From: Stenotrophomonas sp.
Lineage (GTDB): Bacteria; Pseudomonadota; Gammaproteobacteria; Xanthomonadales; Xanthomonadaceae
Direction of reading: 5' to 3'
DNA: 27,888 nucleotides
Assembly (NCBI GenBank): GCA_003525885.1
Contig: DQIG01000344.1
Location: 3,571 to 31,458, forward strand
The notes beneath the pieces are model-generated. The model saw only the letters and a list, made by a program, of their open reading frames with translations. It had not been told where the DNA came from and did no database searches. Both the position numbers and the translations under genes were made by a program. Shown piece by piece: positions 6,449 to 13,820 of the stretch. The stretch's first letter is position 1. Each line of letters starts with the position of its first letter.

Positions 6449-7780
6449 TCAGCCGTTCGCCGCCGCAAACTCCGGCCGCGTCAGGTTGTCCGCTTCGCCC
6501 TCGGTGCACAGCACTTCGTCTTCGATGCGGATGCCGCCATACGGACGGAAGAAGTCCACGCGGTCCCAGTTGATCGCATCGCCATGGCCGGCGTCCTTCA
6601 CTTCGTTCAACAGCATGTCGATGAAGTACAGGCCCGGTTCGATGGTCACCACCATGCCCGGTTCCAGCACGCGGGTCAGGCGCAGGTACGGATGGCCCGC
6701 CGGGCGCTCGATGCGGCCGCCTTCGTCGCTGGCCGCGAAACCGGCCACGTCGTGCACCTGCAGGCCGATCAGGTGGCCGATGCCGTGCGGGAAGAATGCG
6801 GCGCTGACGCCGGTCTCCAGCGCGGTCTGCGGCGACACCCTGATCACGCCGAAGTCCTTCAGCACGCCCATCAGCGCAAGATGTGCGTCCACGTGCAGCT
6901 GCTTGTAGTCGAAGCCCGGGCGCACCGCCAAACACATCTGCTGCTGGGCAGCGTCGACGGCGGCGATCATTGCAGCGAATTCGTCGTGGCCCTGCGCGGC
7001 GTAAGTGCGGGTGATGTCACTGGCGTAGCCCTGCGCGCTGGCGCCGGCATCGATCAGGAAACTGCGCAGCGGTTGCGGTGCCTTGCGGCCCAGCTCGGTG
7101 TAATGCAGCACGGCGGCATGTTCGTTCAGCGCTACGATGTTGCCGTAGGGCAGCTCGTTGGCGTCCTGGCCGACGGCCTGGCAGTACGCCATGTGGATGC
7201 TGAACTCGTCGGCGCCGTTGCGGAACGCGGCCTCGGCGGCGCGGTGGCCACGCACGCCCAGCACCTGCGCCTGGCGCATCAGCGCGATTTCATACGGCGT
7301 CTTGCTACTGCGGTGCCATTCCAGGTAGTTCACTACCGGTGCCGGGTTGTTCGGCACATAGCTGCCCAGCGCGCTCTGCGGTTCGCCGAGGATCGCGCAG
7401 CGCGACGGGTCGGCCGGCAGCAGGGCCAGCGCCTCTTCCGGCTTGCGGATGATGTGGATGTCAAAGTGTTCCACCCACCAGCCGCTGGGGGCGTCGGGCA
7501 CCACGTGCCAGTAGTCGAAGGGCTGGTGGAAGATCACCGCCGGGCGCTTGCCGGGGGTGAACACGATCCAGCTGTTGGGCACGCGGGTCAGTGGCAGCCA
7601 GGCCTTGAACTGCGGATTGACCGCGTAAGGGTAGTCGCGATCGTCGAACACCTGGTAGTGCAGGGTGCCGCTGGGCACCACCAGGTGATCGAAGCCGCCG
7701 CGGGCCAGCGCCTGTTCGGCGCGTCGGCACAGCACGGCCAGGTGGTCGGGATACAGGGCGCCGGGGTCTTGCTGGATCAT
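6449..7780 (-). CDS. pepQ: Xaa-Pro dipeptidase (prolidase), M24B metallopeptidase
   Basis: PepQ cleaves dipeptides with C-terminal proline in the cytoplasm, using two metal ions held in a pita-bread fold. The 443-residue length equals that of E. coli PepQ. The five expected metal ligands are visible: D244 in FLIDAG, D255 in SDITRT, H336 in PHGIGH, E381 in TIEPGLY and E420 in GIRIEDEV. The N-terminal creatinase-like domain covers about residues 1-160. The ATG at 7780 is the first in frame. A strong Shine-Dalgarno is not seen. The gene follows the PilZ gene on the same strand after 75 bases and ends in the repeat-rich region facing hda. Some prolidases of this family also hydrolyse organophosphates, which cannot be judged here. 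Confidence 0.92.
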   Translation of the reverse strand: MIQQDPGALYPDHLAVLCRRAEQALARGGFDHLVVPSGTLHYQVFDDRDYPYAVNPQFKAWLPLTRVPNSWIVFTPGKRPAVIFHQPFDYWHVVPDAPSGWWVEHFDIHIIRKPEEALALLPADPSRCAILGEPQSALGSYVPNNPAPVVNYLEWHRSSKTPYEIALMRQAQVLGVRGHRAAEAAFRNGADEFSIHMAYCQAVGQDANELPYGNIVALNEHAAVLHYTELGRKAPQPLRSFLIDAGASAQGYASDITRTYAAQGHDEFAAMIAAVDAAQQQMCLAVRPGFDYKQLHVDAHLALMGVLKDFGVIRVSPQTALETGVSAAFFPHGIGHLIGLQVHDVAGFAASDEGGRIERPAGHPYLRLTRVLEPGMVVTIEPGLYFIDMLLNEVKDAGHGDAINWDRVDFFRPYGGIRIEDEVLCTEGEADNLTRPEFAAANG

Positions 7781-7855
7781 TGCGGTGGCTCGACACGGAA
7801 AACGGCCCTAGATTCTGCCGCATACCGGGGAAAACCGCTGTGCTGGAACCGGCAC

Positions 7856-8230
7856 TCAGGCCGTCGAAACCGGCCCCTCGTCGCTGTCTTCGCCCACCCA
7901 CTGGCGCAGCAGCTGCCGATGTTCGCGCGACAGGGTGAGAAAACGGAAGCCGGTCCAGCTCTGGCCGGGCACATGCGCAGGTTCGCTCCACAGCAGGTGC
8001 ACGCCCACGTCGATGGCCTCGTGGCGGCCGTCGCCCATCGGTAACGGGAAGCGGAACTGGTACAGCGCATCCTCGCGCAGCGGCGTGCTGGCCAGCATCA
8101 GCATGCCGGTCTCGGAGACGTTGCCGAGCCGGCCCACCACGCTTTCGCGCATCTGGTCGGTAACCGGCACCAGGTCCGAGACCTGGCGGCGCGGTGCGCG
8201 GCGGGTGTCCTGCGGTGGTTGCGTATTCAA
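7856..8230 (-). CDS. PilZ domain protein, predicted c-di-GMP receptor
   Basis: This is a single PilZ domain of 124 residues. The two signature motifs of c-di-GMP binding are complete: RRAPRR at residues 10-15 (RxxxR) and N37-V-S-E-T-G42 (NxSxxG). Further on, GVHLLWSEP, WTGFRF and a C-terminal helical LLRQWVGE fit the beta-barrel and tail of the family. The start is taken as TTG at 8230. It overlaps the DUF1631 stop as TTGA, has GGGAGA about 8 bases upstream, and leaves the RxxxR motif near the N-terminus. Longer readings up to 8293 run inside DUF1631. The overlap implies translational coupling with DUF1631, so both may act in the same c-di-GMP response. The output (motility, adhesion) is not evident. 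Confidence 0.85.
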   Translation of the reverse strand: MNTQPPQDTRRAPRRQVSDLVPVTDQMRESVVGRLGNVSETGMLMLASTPLREDALYQFRFPLPMGDGRHEAIDVGVHLLWSEPAHVPGQSWTGFRFLTLSREHRQLLRQWVGEDSDEGPVSTA

Positions 8231-10506
8231 ACGGACGTCTCCCTGGAACGGCCGCCGGCCAGCGCACGCAGCGCACCGAGGCTGGCCTGCCATGCGCGAT
8301 CGACCAGCCGTCCCTTGTCTTCGGTGACCAGCTGCGCGCGTCCGGCGCTGATCTGCCGGGCAAGCGTGTCGAGGTCGGTATCGGCGATCTTCTGCCCACG
8401 CGGATTGACGAACAGGGCGTGGCCGGTCAGCAGGCTGTACCAGGACAGGCGCTGGCGGCGCAGCGTGCCATCACCATTGTCGATGTCGAACCAGCTGCCG
8501 AAGGGCAGGGTGGCCAGCTGCTGGTAGGCGGCCTCTTCGGCGCTGCTGCGTGGTGCCAGCGACGCAGGGCCGCTGCCGCTGGCGGCATGTTCGCCCAGCC
8601 GTGCACGCGCCTTCAGCCGTGCGCTGAGTTCAGTGCGCGAGGTGCTTTCGTCCTCGCCCCCGGGCGTGGCCAGGCGACGGGCAACGGCAGCGGCTTCCTC
8701 GGCGTGATAGCCGACCTGTACCAGCGCGGACTCGACATCGCTGGCCAGCGATGCATCGGTACCGCCGGGCGCATCGACGGCCTGCGCGGTCACCGCGGCA
8801 ATGCGTTCGGTCTGGTGCAGGCGTTCCTGCCATTGCGGTGAATCGTCGCCATGGCGCAGGCGGGTGAGGGTGAGTGCATCGGCCCAGGCCTGCCGCAGCA
8901 GGGTCTGCACGAAGCGCGGTGGTTCCTGTGCGTCGCAGCACTGGTCGATCTGTGCGTTGGCCTGGCGACGCGCCAGTTCCAGCCGTTCCTTGCCGCGTGC
9001 AGCTTCGACGTGGCGGCGCTCGGCCAGTTCGGCGCGATGGGCCGCCGCGCGCTGGTGCTGCTGCACGTCTTCGTTGGCGGTGGCGAAGGCCTCGGGCGAG
9101 CGCGCGTCCTGGCCGAGCAGGCCCTGCACGCTCTGCGCCATGCGCTGCAGCAACTGTGGGTCCACATCATCGTCGCCCAGCCAATTGGCGCCGACTTCGG
9201 CAATCTGGTTGAGCAGTTCGCGTGCGGGATGTTCGTCGCGCACGAAGAAGCCGGGGTCGGCCATCGCCGCGCGCGCCAGCGGCACCTGCAGGCGCGCCAG
9301 CAGCGCGGCCGGTACCGGATCGGGGCGCTGCTGCTGCTGTACCTGCTGCATCAGCAGGCGCAGCAGGTCGAGGTTGTCGCGGTCGTGGCTGCCCAGCTGG
9401 GCCTGCGCGCCGTGCTCGCTGCGCAGCTGGGCGACCACCGCGGCCTGCAGGTCGGCGACGCCGGTGGCCGTGCTGGACTGGGCCTGCAGGCGTGCAAGGA
9501 CCGCATCGACTGCTGCGCTGGGCACGGCAGCGGTTTCCGCAGGGGGTGGAGTGGCATGGCGGGCCTGCTGCAGCAGCTCGTGCAGCGCACTGCTGGTGGA
9601 CGTAGTCACGCCCGGAGCGCCGGGACCCGCGCTGCTTGTATCGTTGAAGGCGTCCTGCACCAGGTTCGACCAGGAGCCGGCGGGGGCGGAGCCGTTCCAG
9701 CCGGTCAACGGCGCGGCGGCGCGCTTGGCAGGCTGGGTTGCGCGGCCGCCTCCGACCGACTGGGTAATGATCCGCCGGGTGCTCGACGAGCGTGCCAGGT
9801 ACGGGGTATAGACCAGCCCCGGCAGCACGCCGTGCTGGGCCAGCAGCGCATTGGCGCGGTCCAGGACATCGCCCAGGCGTTCCAGCACCTGCCGCTCGAA
9901 GCTGCGGTACAGCGCAAGCTGCACTTCCACGCCGAGAGCATCCTGTTCGGCGATCCTGCGCACCATCGCGCACAGGGCCTGCGGCGCCAGCGGCAGGGTG
10001 TCGGCCTCGAATGCCGGCGCCGCTGCAAGCACGCCCAGGCGTTGGCCCAGCAGGTTCAGCGTATTGGTTGAACGCAGGGTCTCGCGCCGGATCATCTCGG
10101 TCAGCAGCAGATCGCGATCCACCTCGTGCTCGTCGACCAGCGACAGACCGAGCATGCCAGGCAGGGGCGGCGGCGTGGCATGGGCTGCAGTGGCGGTGGA
10201 CGGCTCGCGCAGGCCGGCCAGCGCCTCGGCCACGGCATCGAGCATGCGGTCGGCGAAGTGACCGGCGAAGGCATGCAGCTGGCCACGCTGGGCCATCAGA
10301 TCCGCCTGCTGCATCGGATTGCGTGCGCGGTCGGCGTCGTGCAGCAGCGTCTGCTCCAGCGCTTCAACGGTCAGGATCAGCGGCGCGGCCAGCGTTTGCC
10401 GGCACAGGCCGATCAACGCGCCCAGCAGCTCACGCACCCGCGGTGGCAGGTCGCTGGCGGCCAGGCGGGCTTTGTCGGCAGAGGTAATGGAAAAGACAGC
10501 TGACAT
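8227..10506 (-). CDS. DUF1631 family protein
   Basis: This is a 759-residue cytoplasmic, mostly helical protein. It matches the DUF1631 pattern: an N-terminal helical domain (LPPRVRELLGALIGLCRQTL), a VDEHEVDRDLLLTEMIRR segment near residue 130, Gln/Ala-rich low-complexity middle parts, LLNQIAEVGANW near residue 460, and a C-terminal module from about residue 664 (FGSWFDIDNGDG, LSWYSLLTGHALFVNPRG). That last module reads like a small beta-barrel and may be PilZ-like, which is an inference. No enzymatic motif is seen, and older database labels such as thymidine phosphorylase are not supported. It starts at ATG 10506, overlaps the PilZ gene, and is preceded by a candidate FliA promoter at 10554-10580. 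Confidence 0.85.
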   Translation of the reverse strand: MSAVFSITSADKARLAASDLPPRVRELLGALIGLCRQTLAAPLILTVEALEQTLLHDADRARNPMQQADLMAQRGQLHAFAGHFADRMLDAVAEALAGLREPSTATAAHATPPPLPGMLGLSLVDEHEVDRDLLLTEMIRRETLRSTNTLNLLGQRLGVLAAAPAFEADTLPLAPQALCAMVRRIAEQDALGVEVQLALYRSFERQVLERLGDVLDRANALLAQHGVLPGLVYTPYLARSSSTRRIITQSVGGGRATQPAKRAAAPLTGWNGSAPAGSWSNLVQDAFNDTSSAGPGAPGVTTSTSSALHELLQQARHATPPPAETAAVPSAAVDAVLARLQAQSSTATGVADLQAAVVAQLRSEHGAQAQLGSHDRDNLDLLRLLMQQVQQQQRPDPVPAALLARLQVPLARAAMADPGFFVRDEHPARELLNQIAEVGANWLGDDDVDPQLLQRMAQSVQGLLGQDARSPEAFATANEDVQQHQRAAAHRAELAERRHVEAARGKERLELARRQANAQIDQCCDAQEPPRFVQTLLRQAWADALTLTRLRHGDDSPQWQERLHQTERIAAVTAQAVDAPGGTDASLASDVESALVQVGYHAEEAAAVARRLATPGGEDESTSRTELSARLKARARLGEHAASGSGPASLAPRSSAEEAAYQQLATLPFGSWFDIDNGDGTLRRQRLSWYSLLTGHALFVNPRGQKIADTDLDTLARQISAGRAQLVTEDKGRLVDRAWQASLGALRALAGGRSRETSV

Positions 10507-10553
10507 CGGCGAGCGGTACCCGGATTCCCGCGGATCGATCTTGTGAATCTACC

Positions 10554-10580
10554 GTGTCGGCCGATGTCGGCGCTACTTTA
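10554..10580 (-). promoter_or_regulatory. Candidate FliA (sigma-28) promoter for DUF1631-PilZ
   Basis: On the minus strand TAAAGTAG (10580-10573) is followed after exactly 11 bases by GCCGACAC (10561-10554). The enterobacterial sigma-28 consensus is TAAAGTTT-N11-GCCGATAA, so 12 of 16 positions and the spacing agree. The predicted start would be near 10547, about 40 bases before the DUF1631 ATG. This is pattern matching by eye, with no expression data. Confidence 0.5.
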
Positions 10581-10639
10581 GGGTGAATGTGTCTCACGTT
10601 CGGCGGGCATGGCCCGGCGGATGAACGGTCGTGGCGGTC

Positions 10640-10686
10640 GCTGGCCGGCAGCTCTGTCCTCACCGGATTGCCGGCCAGCGGCCGGC
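10640..10686. repeat. Double palindromic repeat, GCCGGCC type (SMAG-like)
   Basis: GCTGGCCGGCA at 10640-10650 pairs perfectly with TGCCGGCCAGC at 10669-10679. The right arm also belongs to a compact palindrome, GCCGGCC-AGC-GGCCGGC (10670-10686). The arrangement is a dimer of the short GC palindromes seen elsewhere in the window. It lies 22 bases past the hemW stop and may form the 3' end of the hemW transcript. Confidence 0.65.
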
Positions 10687-10708
10687 ACGGCCCTCTGCCA
10701 CGCGAGGA

Positions 10709-11944
10709 TCAATCCTCCAGGAACAGGCTCACCACATCGTTGGTGAAGCGGCGGCCCAGCTCGGTTGGCTGCACATGGCCATCCGTCACTTCCAGCCAGC
10801 CGCGCTGCATGGCCTGGGCCAGGGGGGCATCCAGTACGCTGCGCGGCAGGCCGGTGCGCGACTCGAAATCACGCAGGCCGAAACCTTCGTGCAGGCGCAG
10901 CAGGTTGAGCATGTACTCGAACGGCAGCCGCTCGGCTGCGATCACGTCGTCGCCGCCGAACGAGGCCGGAGTGCCAGCGCTGTCCAGGTAGGCCTGCGGG
11001 TGCTTCAGCTTCCAGCGGCGCAGTACATGTTCCTCGGCGCCCGAACTGATCTTGCCGTGCGCGCCGGCACCGATGCCCAGGTAATCGCCGAAACGCCAGT
11101 AGTTCAGGTTGTGTGCGCTCTGCCGGCCGGGGCGCGCGTAGGCGCTGACCTCGTACTGGCCGAAACCAGCCTGCGCCAGCAGTGCCTGGCAGTGTTCCTG
11201 CATGTCCCAGGCGTTGTCTTCATCGGGAATGCCCTGCGGCGGCCGCGCGAAGAACACCGTGTTCGGTTCCAGAGTCAGCTGGTAGTGCGAGATGTGCGCA
11301 GGCTGCAGTGCGAACGCACGTTCCAGATCGGCCTCGGCACCGGCCAGGGTCTGTTCCGGCAGTGCGTACATCAGGTCGATGTTGAAGTTGTCGTAGCCCG
11401 CGTCCTGCGCCATCTTTACCGCTCGCTCGGCTTCACCACTGTCGTGGATACGGCCCAGGCGCTTGAGCATGGCGTCGTCGAAACTCTGGATGCCGAAGCT
11501 GAGGCGGTTCACGCCGGCCGCGCGGTAGCGGTCGAAACGGCCATGCTCGGCGGTGCCCGGGTTGGTTTCCAGGGTGATTTCGGCGTTGGGGGCGAAGCGC
11601 AGGCGCGCACTGGCCTGCTGCAGGAAGCGGTCGATCGCTTCCGGCGGGAACAGGCTGGGCGTTCCGCCACCGAAGAACACGCTGTGCACCACCCGGCCCC
11701 AGACCAGCGGCAGGTCCTGGTCCAGGTCGCGCAGCAGTGCATCGATGTAGGCATCGAACGGCAGTTCGCCCTTGGCCTGGTGCGAATTGAAATCGCAGTA
11801 CGGGCACTTGCGCACGCACCACGGCAGGTGCACGTACAACGACAGCGGCGGCGGCACCAGCCGCGGCGGGCTGTCGTGGTCAGCGGAGCAGGCTTCGCCG
11901 GGCAGGTGATTGCAGTGGTCGTGGGCGTGCGGCATGGGCTTCAT
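10709..11944 (-). CDS. hemW: Radical SAM heme chaperone HemW
   Basis: HemW belongs to the coproporphyrinogen-oxidase-like radical SAM family and acts as a heme chaperone rather than as HemN. The 411-residue product has the [4Fe-4S] motif CVRKCPYC at C43, C47 and C50 followed by DFNSH, then GGGTPSLF, LETNPGT, RLSFGIQSFDD, a HNLNYW motif and a C-terminal HemN-type domain. The N-terminus is extended by some 30 residues that are rich in His and Cys (H6, H8, H10, C11, H13, C19, H23). Two ATGs are possible, 11944 and 11935. The first lies three bases from a palindromic repeat and has no clear Shine-Dalgarno. The rdgB-hemW order is conserved in proteobacteria. Confidence 0.92.
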   Translation of the reverse strand: MKPMPHAHDHCNHLPGEACSADHDSPPRLVPPPLSLYVHLPWCVRKCPYCDFNSHQAKGELPFDAYIDALLRDLDQDLPLVWGRVVHSVFFGGGTPSLFPPEAIDRFLQQASARLRFAPNAEITLETNPGTAEHGRFDRYRAAGVNRLSFGIQSFDDAMLKRLGRIHDSGEAERAVKMAQDAGYDNFNIDLMYALPEQTLAGAEADLERAFALQPAHISHYQLTLEPNTVFFARPPQGIPDEDNAWDMQEHCQALLAQAGFGQYEVSAYARPGRQSAHNLNYWRFGDYLGIGAGAHGKISSGAEEHVLRRWKLKHPQAYLDSAGTPASFGGDDVIAAERLPFEYMLNLLRLHEGFGLRDFESRTGLPRSVLDAPLAQAMQRGWLEVTDGHVQPTELGRRFTNDVVSLFLED

Positions 11945-11946
11945 CG

Positions 11947-11968
11947 GTAGTGCCGGCCATTGGCCGGC
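11947..11968 (+). repeat. GTAG-headed palindrome (SMAG-like) before hemW
   Basis: GTAG at 11947-11950 is followed by a T and the palindrome GCCGGCC-ATT-GGCCGGC. This fits the short GTAG-terminated stem-loops known from S. maltophilia. It fills about half of the 47 bases between rdgB and hemW and sits where the hemW ribosome site would be expected. Confidence 0.7.
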
Positions 11969-11991
11969 TTCCCTGGTTCGATCGGGTGGCG

Positions 11992-12588
11992 TCAGTACAG
12001 CGTCACCAGCTGCTGCTTGAGCTGCTGCAGGGCGAGGGCGCGATGGCTGATGGTGTTCTTCAGCGTGGTGTCCATTTCCGCGGCCGTCTGGCCGTGGGTG
12101 GTATCCAGGAACACCGGGTTGTAACCGAAGCCATTGCTGCCGCGCAGTTCGCGGATGATCTCGCCTTCCCAGCGACCCTCGCAGATCAGCGGCTGCGGGT
12201 CGGTGGCGTGGCGCAGCAGCACGATCACCGCGTAGAAGCGCGCGCGGCGCTGGCCATCGGGCACGTCGGCCATGGCGTCCAGCAGCTTGGCATTGTTGGC
12301 CGCGTCATTGGTCGGGCGACCGGCATAGCGCGCGCTGTACAGGCCCGGCGCACCGCCGAGGGCATCGACGATCAGGCCCGAATCATCGGCCAGCGCCGGC
12401 AGGCCGGTTGCTTCGCAGGCCGCGCGTGCCTTCAGCAGCGCGTTCTCGACGAAGGTCAGGCCGGTCTCTTCCACGTCACCCAGGCCCAGCTCGGCGGCCG
12501 AGGTGATCTGCAGCGGCAGGTCGGCGAGGATCTCGCGCATTTCCACCAGCTTGCCGGCGTTGTGGCTGGCCAGTACCAGTTTCTTCAT
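11992..12588 (-). CDS. rdgB: XTP/dITP diphosphatase (RdgB/HAM1 family)
   Basis: RdgB hydrolyses non-canonical purine triphosphates (dITP, XTP) to monophosphates and so keeps them out of DNA and RNA. The 198-residue length is typical. Motifs are in the expected order: LASHNAGKLVEM at the N-terminus, GLTFVENALLKARAA, ALADDSGLIVDALGGAPGLYSARYAG, and GSNGFGYNPVF with a C-terminal ISHRALAL. The ATG at 12588 overlaps the stop of the VOC gene (ATGA). Longer readings to 12855 run through that gene in another frame and are rejected. It belongs to the rph-VOC-rdgB-hemW string and fits the nucleotide-metabolism setting. Confidence 0.95.
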   Translation of the reverse strand: MKKLVLASHNAGKLVEMREILADLPLQITSAAELGLGDVEETGLTFVENALLKARAACEATGLPALADDSGLIVDALGGAPGLYSARYAGRPTNDAANNAKLLDAMADVPDGQRRARFYAVIVLLRHATDPQPLICEGRWEGEIIRELRGSNGFGYNPVFLDTTHGQTAAEMDTTLKNTISHRALALQQLKQQLVTLY

Positions 12589-12974
12589 TGACGGGGCTCC
12601 AGCAGGTCCCAGGTGTTGCCGTAGAGATCGCGGAATACCGCGACCGTCGCATAGGGTTCTTCGCGAGGCGCTTCCAGGAACTCGACCCCGGCGGCCAGCA
12701 TCGCCGCGTGGTCGCGGTGGAAGTCGTCGGTGTTGAGGAAGAAGGCGACGCGGCCACCGGTCTGGTTGCCGATGCGGCTGCGTTGCGCCTCGTCGCTGGC
12801 GCGTGCCAGCAACAGGGCAGCGGCGCTGCCGTCGGTCGGGCCGACCACCACCCAACGCTTGTGGCCCTGGTCGATGTCCTCCAACAGTGCGAAGCCGAGC
12901 TTGCCGGTGTACCAGGCAATGGCTTCGTCATAGTCGGCCACCACCAGGGTGGTCAGGGCAAGGCGCCGGTTCAT
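12585..12974 (-). CDS. VOC (glyoxalase/bleomycin resistance-like) protein
   Basis: This 129-residue protein has a vicinal-oxygen-chelate fold. It contains two beta-alpha-beta-beta-beta halves: residues 5-58, with TTLVVADYDEAIAWYTGKLGF at the start, and residues 75-127, with VAFFLNTDDF and a terminal FRDLYGNTWDLLEP. The last motif, with a conserved Glu, is usual for metal-binding VOC proteins, but substrate and activity cannot be told. It overlaps both neighbours by 4 bases (rph stop at its ATG, rdgB ATG at its stop), so it is translated as part of the rph-rdgB unit. The conserved order in many bacteria is rph-rdgB, and the VOC gene sits between them here. Confidence 0.88.
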   Translation of the reverse strand: MNRRLALTTLVVADYDEAIAWYTGKLGFALLEDIDQGHKRWVVVGPTDGSAAALLLARASDEAQRSRIGNQTGGRVAFFLNTDDFHRDHAAMLAAGVEFLEAPREEPYATVAVFRDLYGNTWDLLEPRQ

Positions 12975-13696
12975 GCCGACAGCGCCGCCTGCTGCGCGGC
13001 CAGCAGCTCGGCCACGCCCTTCTCGGCCAGGCCCAGCAGCGCGTCCAGTTCATCGCGACGGAAGGCGTGGCCTTCGGCGGTACCCTGCAGCTCGATGAAG
13101 CCGCCGCCGTCGTTCATCACCACGTTCATGTCGGTGTCGCAGTCGCTGTCTTCGGCGTAGTCCAGGTCCAGCACCGGGGTGCCGCGGTACACGCCCACCG
13201 ACACCGCGGCCACTGCGCCCAGGATCGGGTTGCGCTTGATGTCGCCACGCTTCATCAGCACGTTCACCGCATCGACCAGGGCCACGTAGGCGCCGGTGAT
13301 GGCGGCGGTGCGGGTGCCACCGTCGGCCTGCAGCACGTCGCAGTCAAGAGTGATGGTGCGCTCGCCCAGCGCGTTGCGGTCCACGCAGGCACGCAGGCTG
13401 CGGCCGATCAGGCGCTGGATCTCCAGCGTGCGGCCGCCCTGCTTGCCACGGGCCGCTTCACGGTCGCTGCGGGTGTGGGTGGCGCGCGGCAGCATGCCGT
13501 ACTCGGCGGTCACCCAGCCTTCGCCCTTGCCGCGCAGGAAGCCCGGCACGCGGTTCTCGACGCTGGCGGTGCACAGCACACGGGTTTCACCGAAGCAGAC
13601 CAGTACCGAACCTTCGGCATGGCGGGTGAAGCCGCGTTGGATGACGACCGGGCGGAGCTGGTCGGGCTGGCGGCCGCTGGGGCGGGAATCGGACAT
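12971..13696 (-). CDS. rph: Ribonuclease PH
   Basis: RNase PH is a phosphorolytic 3'-5' exoribonuclease that trims tRNA 3' ends. The 241-residue product is full length. It shows RPSGRQPDQLRPV at the N-terminus, GSVLVCFGETRVLCTASVE, TAEYGMLPRATHTR, the QGGRTLEIQRLIGRSLRA helix, the CDVLQADGGTRTAAITGAYVAL active-site region, and YAEDSDCDTDMNVVM with FIELQGTAEG. Unlike the truncated rph of E. coli K-12, no frameshift is present. The ATG at 13696 gives MSDSRPSGR, and longer readings lack support. It is divergent from yicC across 124 bases, an arrangement also found in E. coli, and is the first gene of rph-VOC-rdgB-hemW. Confidence 0.95.
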   Translation of the reverse strand: MSDSRPSGRQPDQLRPVVIQRGFTRHAEGSVLVCFGETRVLCTASVENRVPGFLRGKGEGWVTAEYGMLPRATHTRSDREAARGKQGGRTLEIQRLIGRSLRACVDRNALGERTITLDCDVLQADGGTRTAAITGAYVALVDAVNVLMKRGDIKRNPILGAVAAVSVGVYRGTPVLDLDYAEDSDCDTDMNVVMNDGGGFIELQGTAEGHAFRRDELDALLGLAEKGVAELLAAQQAALSA

Positions 13697-13820
13697 GGTG
13701 CGGGTTCCGTAATGGCGAGGGAGTACGCCGCCACGCCCGCGGCCTTCACGGGGCGGGCAAGGGGGCTCTGGTGAGGGCGCTAGGGTACCATTCCCCCTTT
13801 GCACGCACCGGACACATTCC

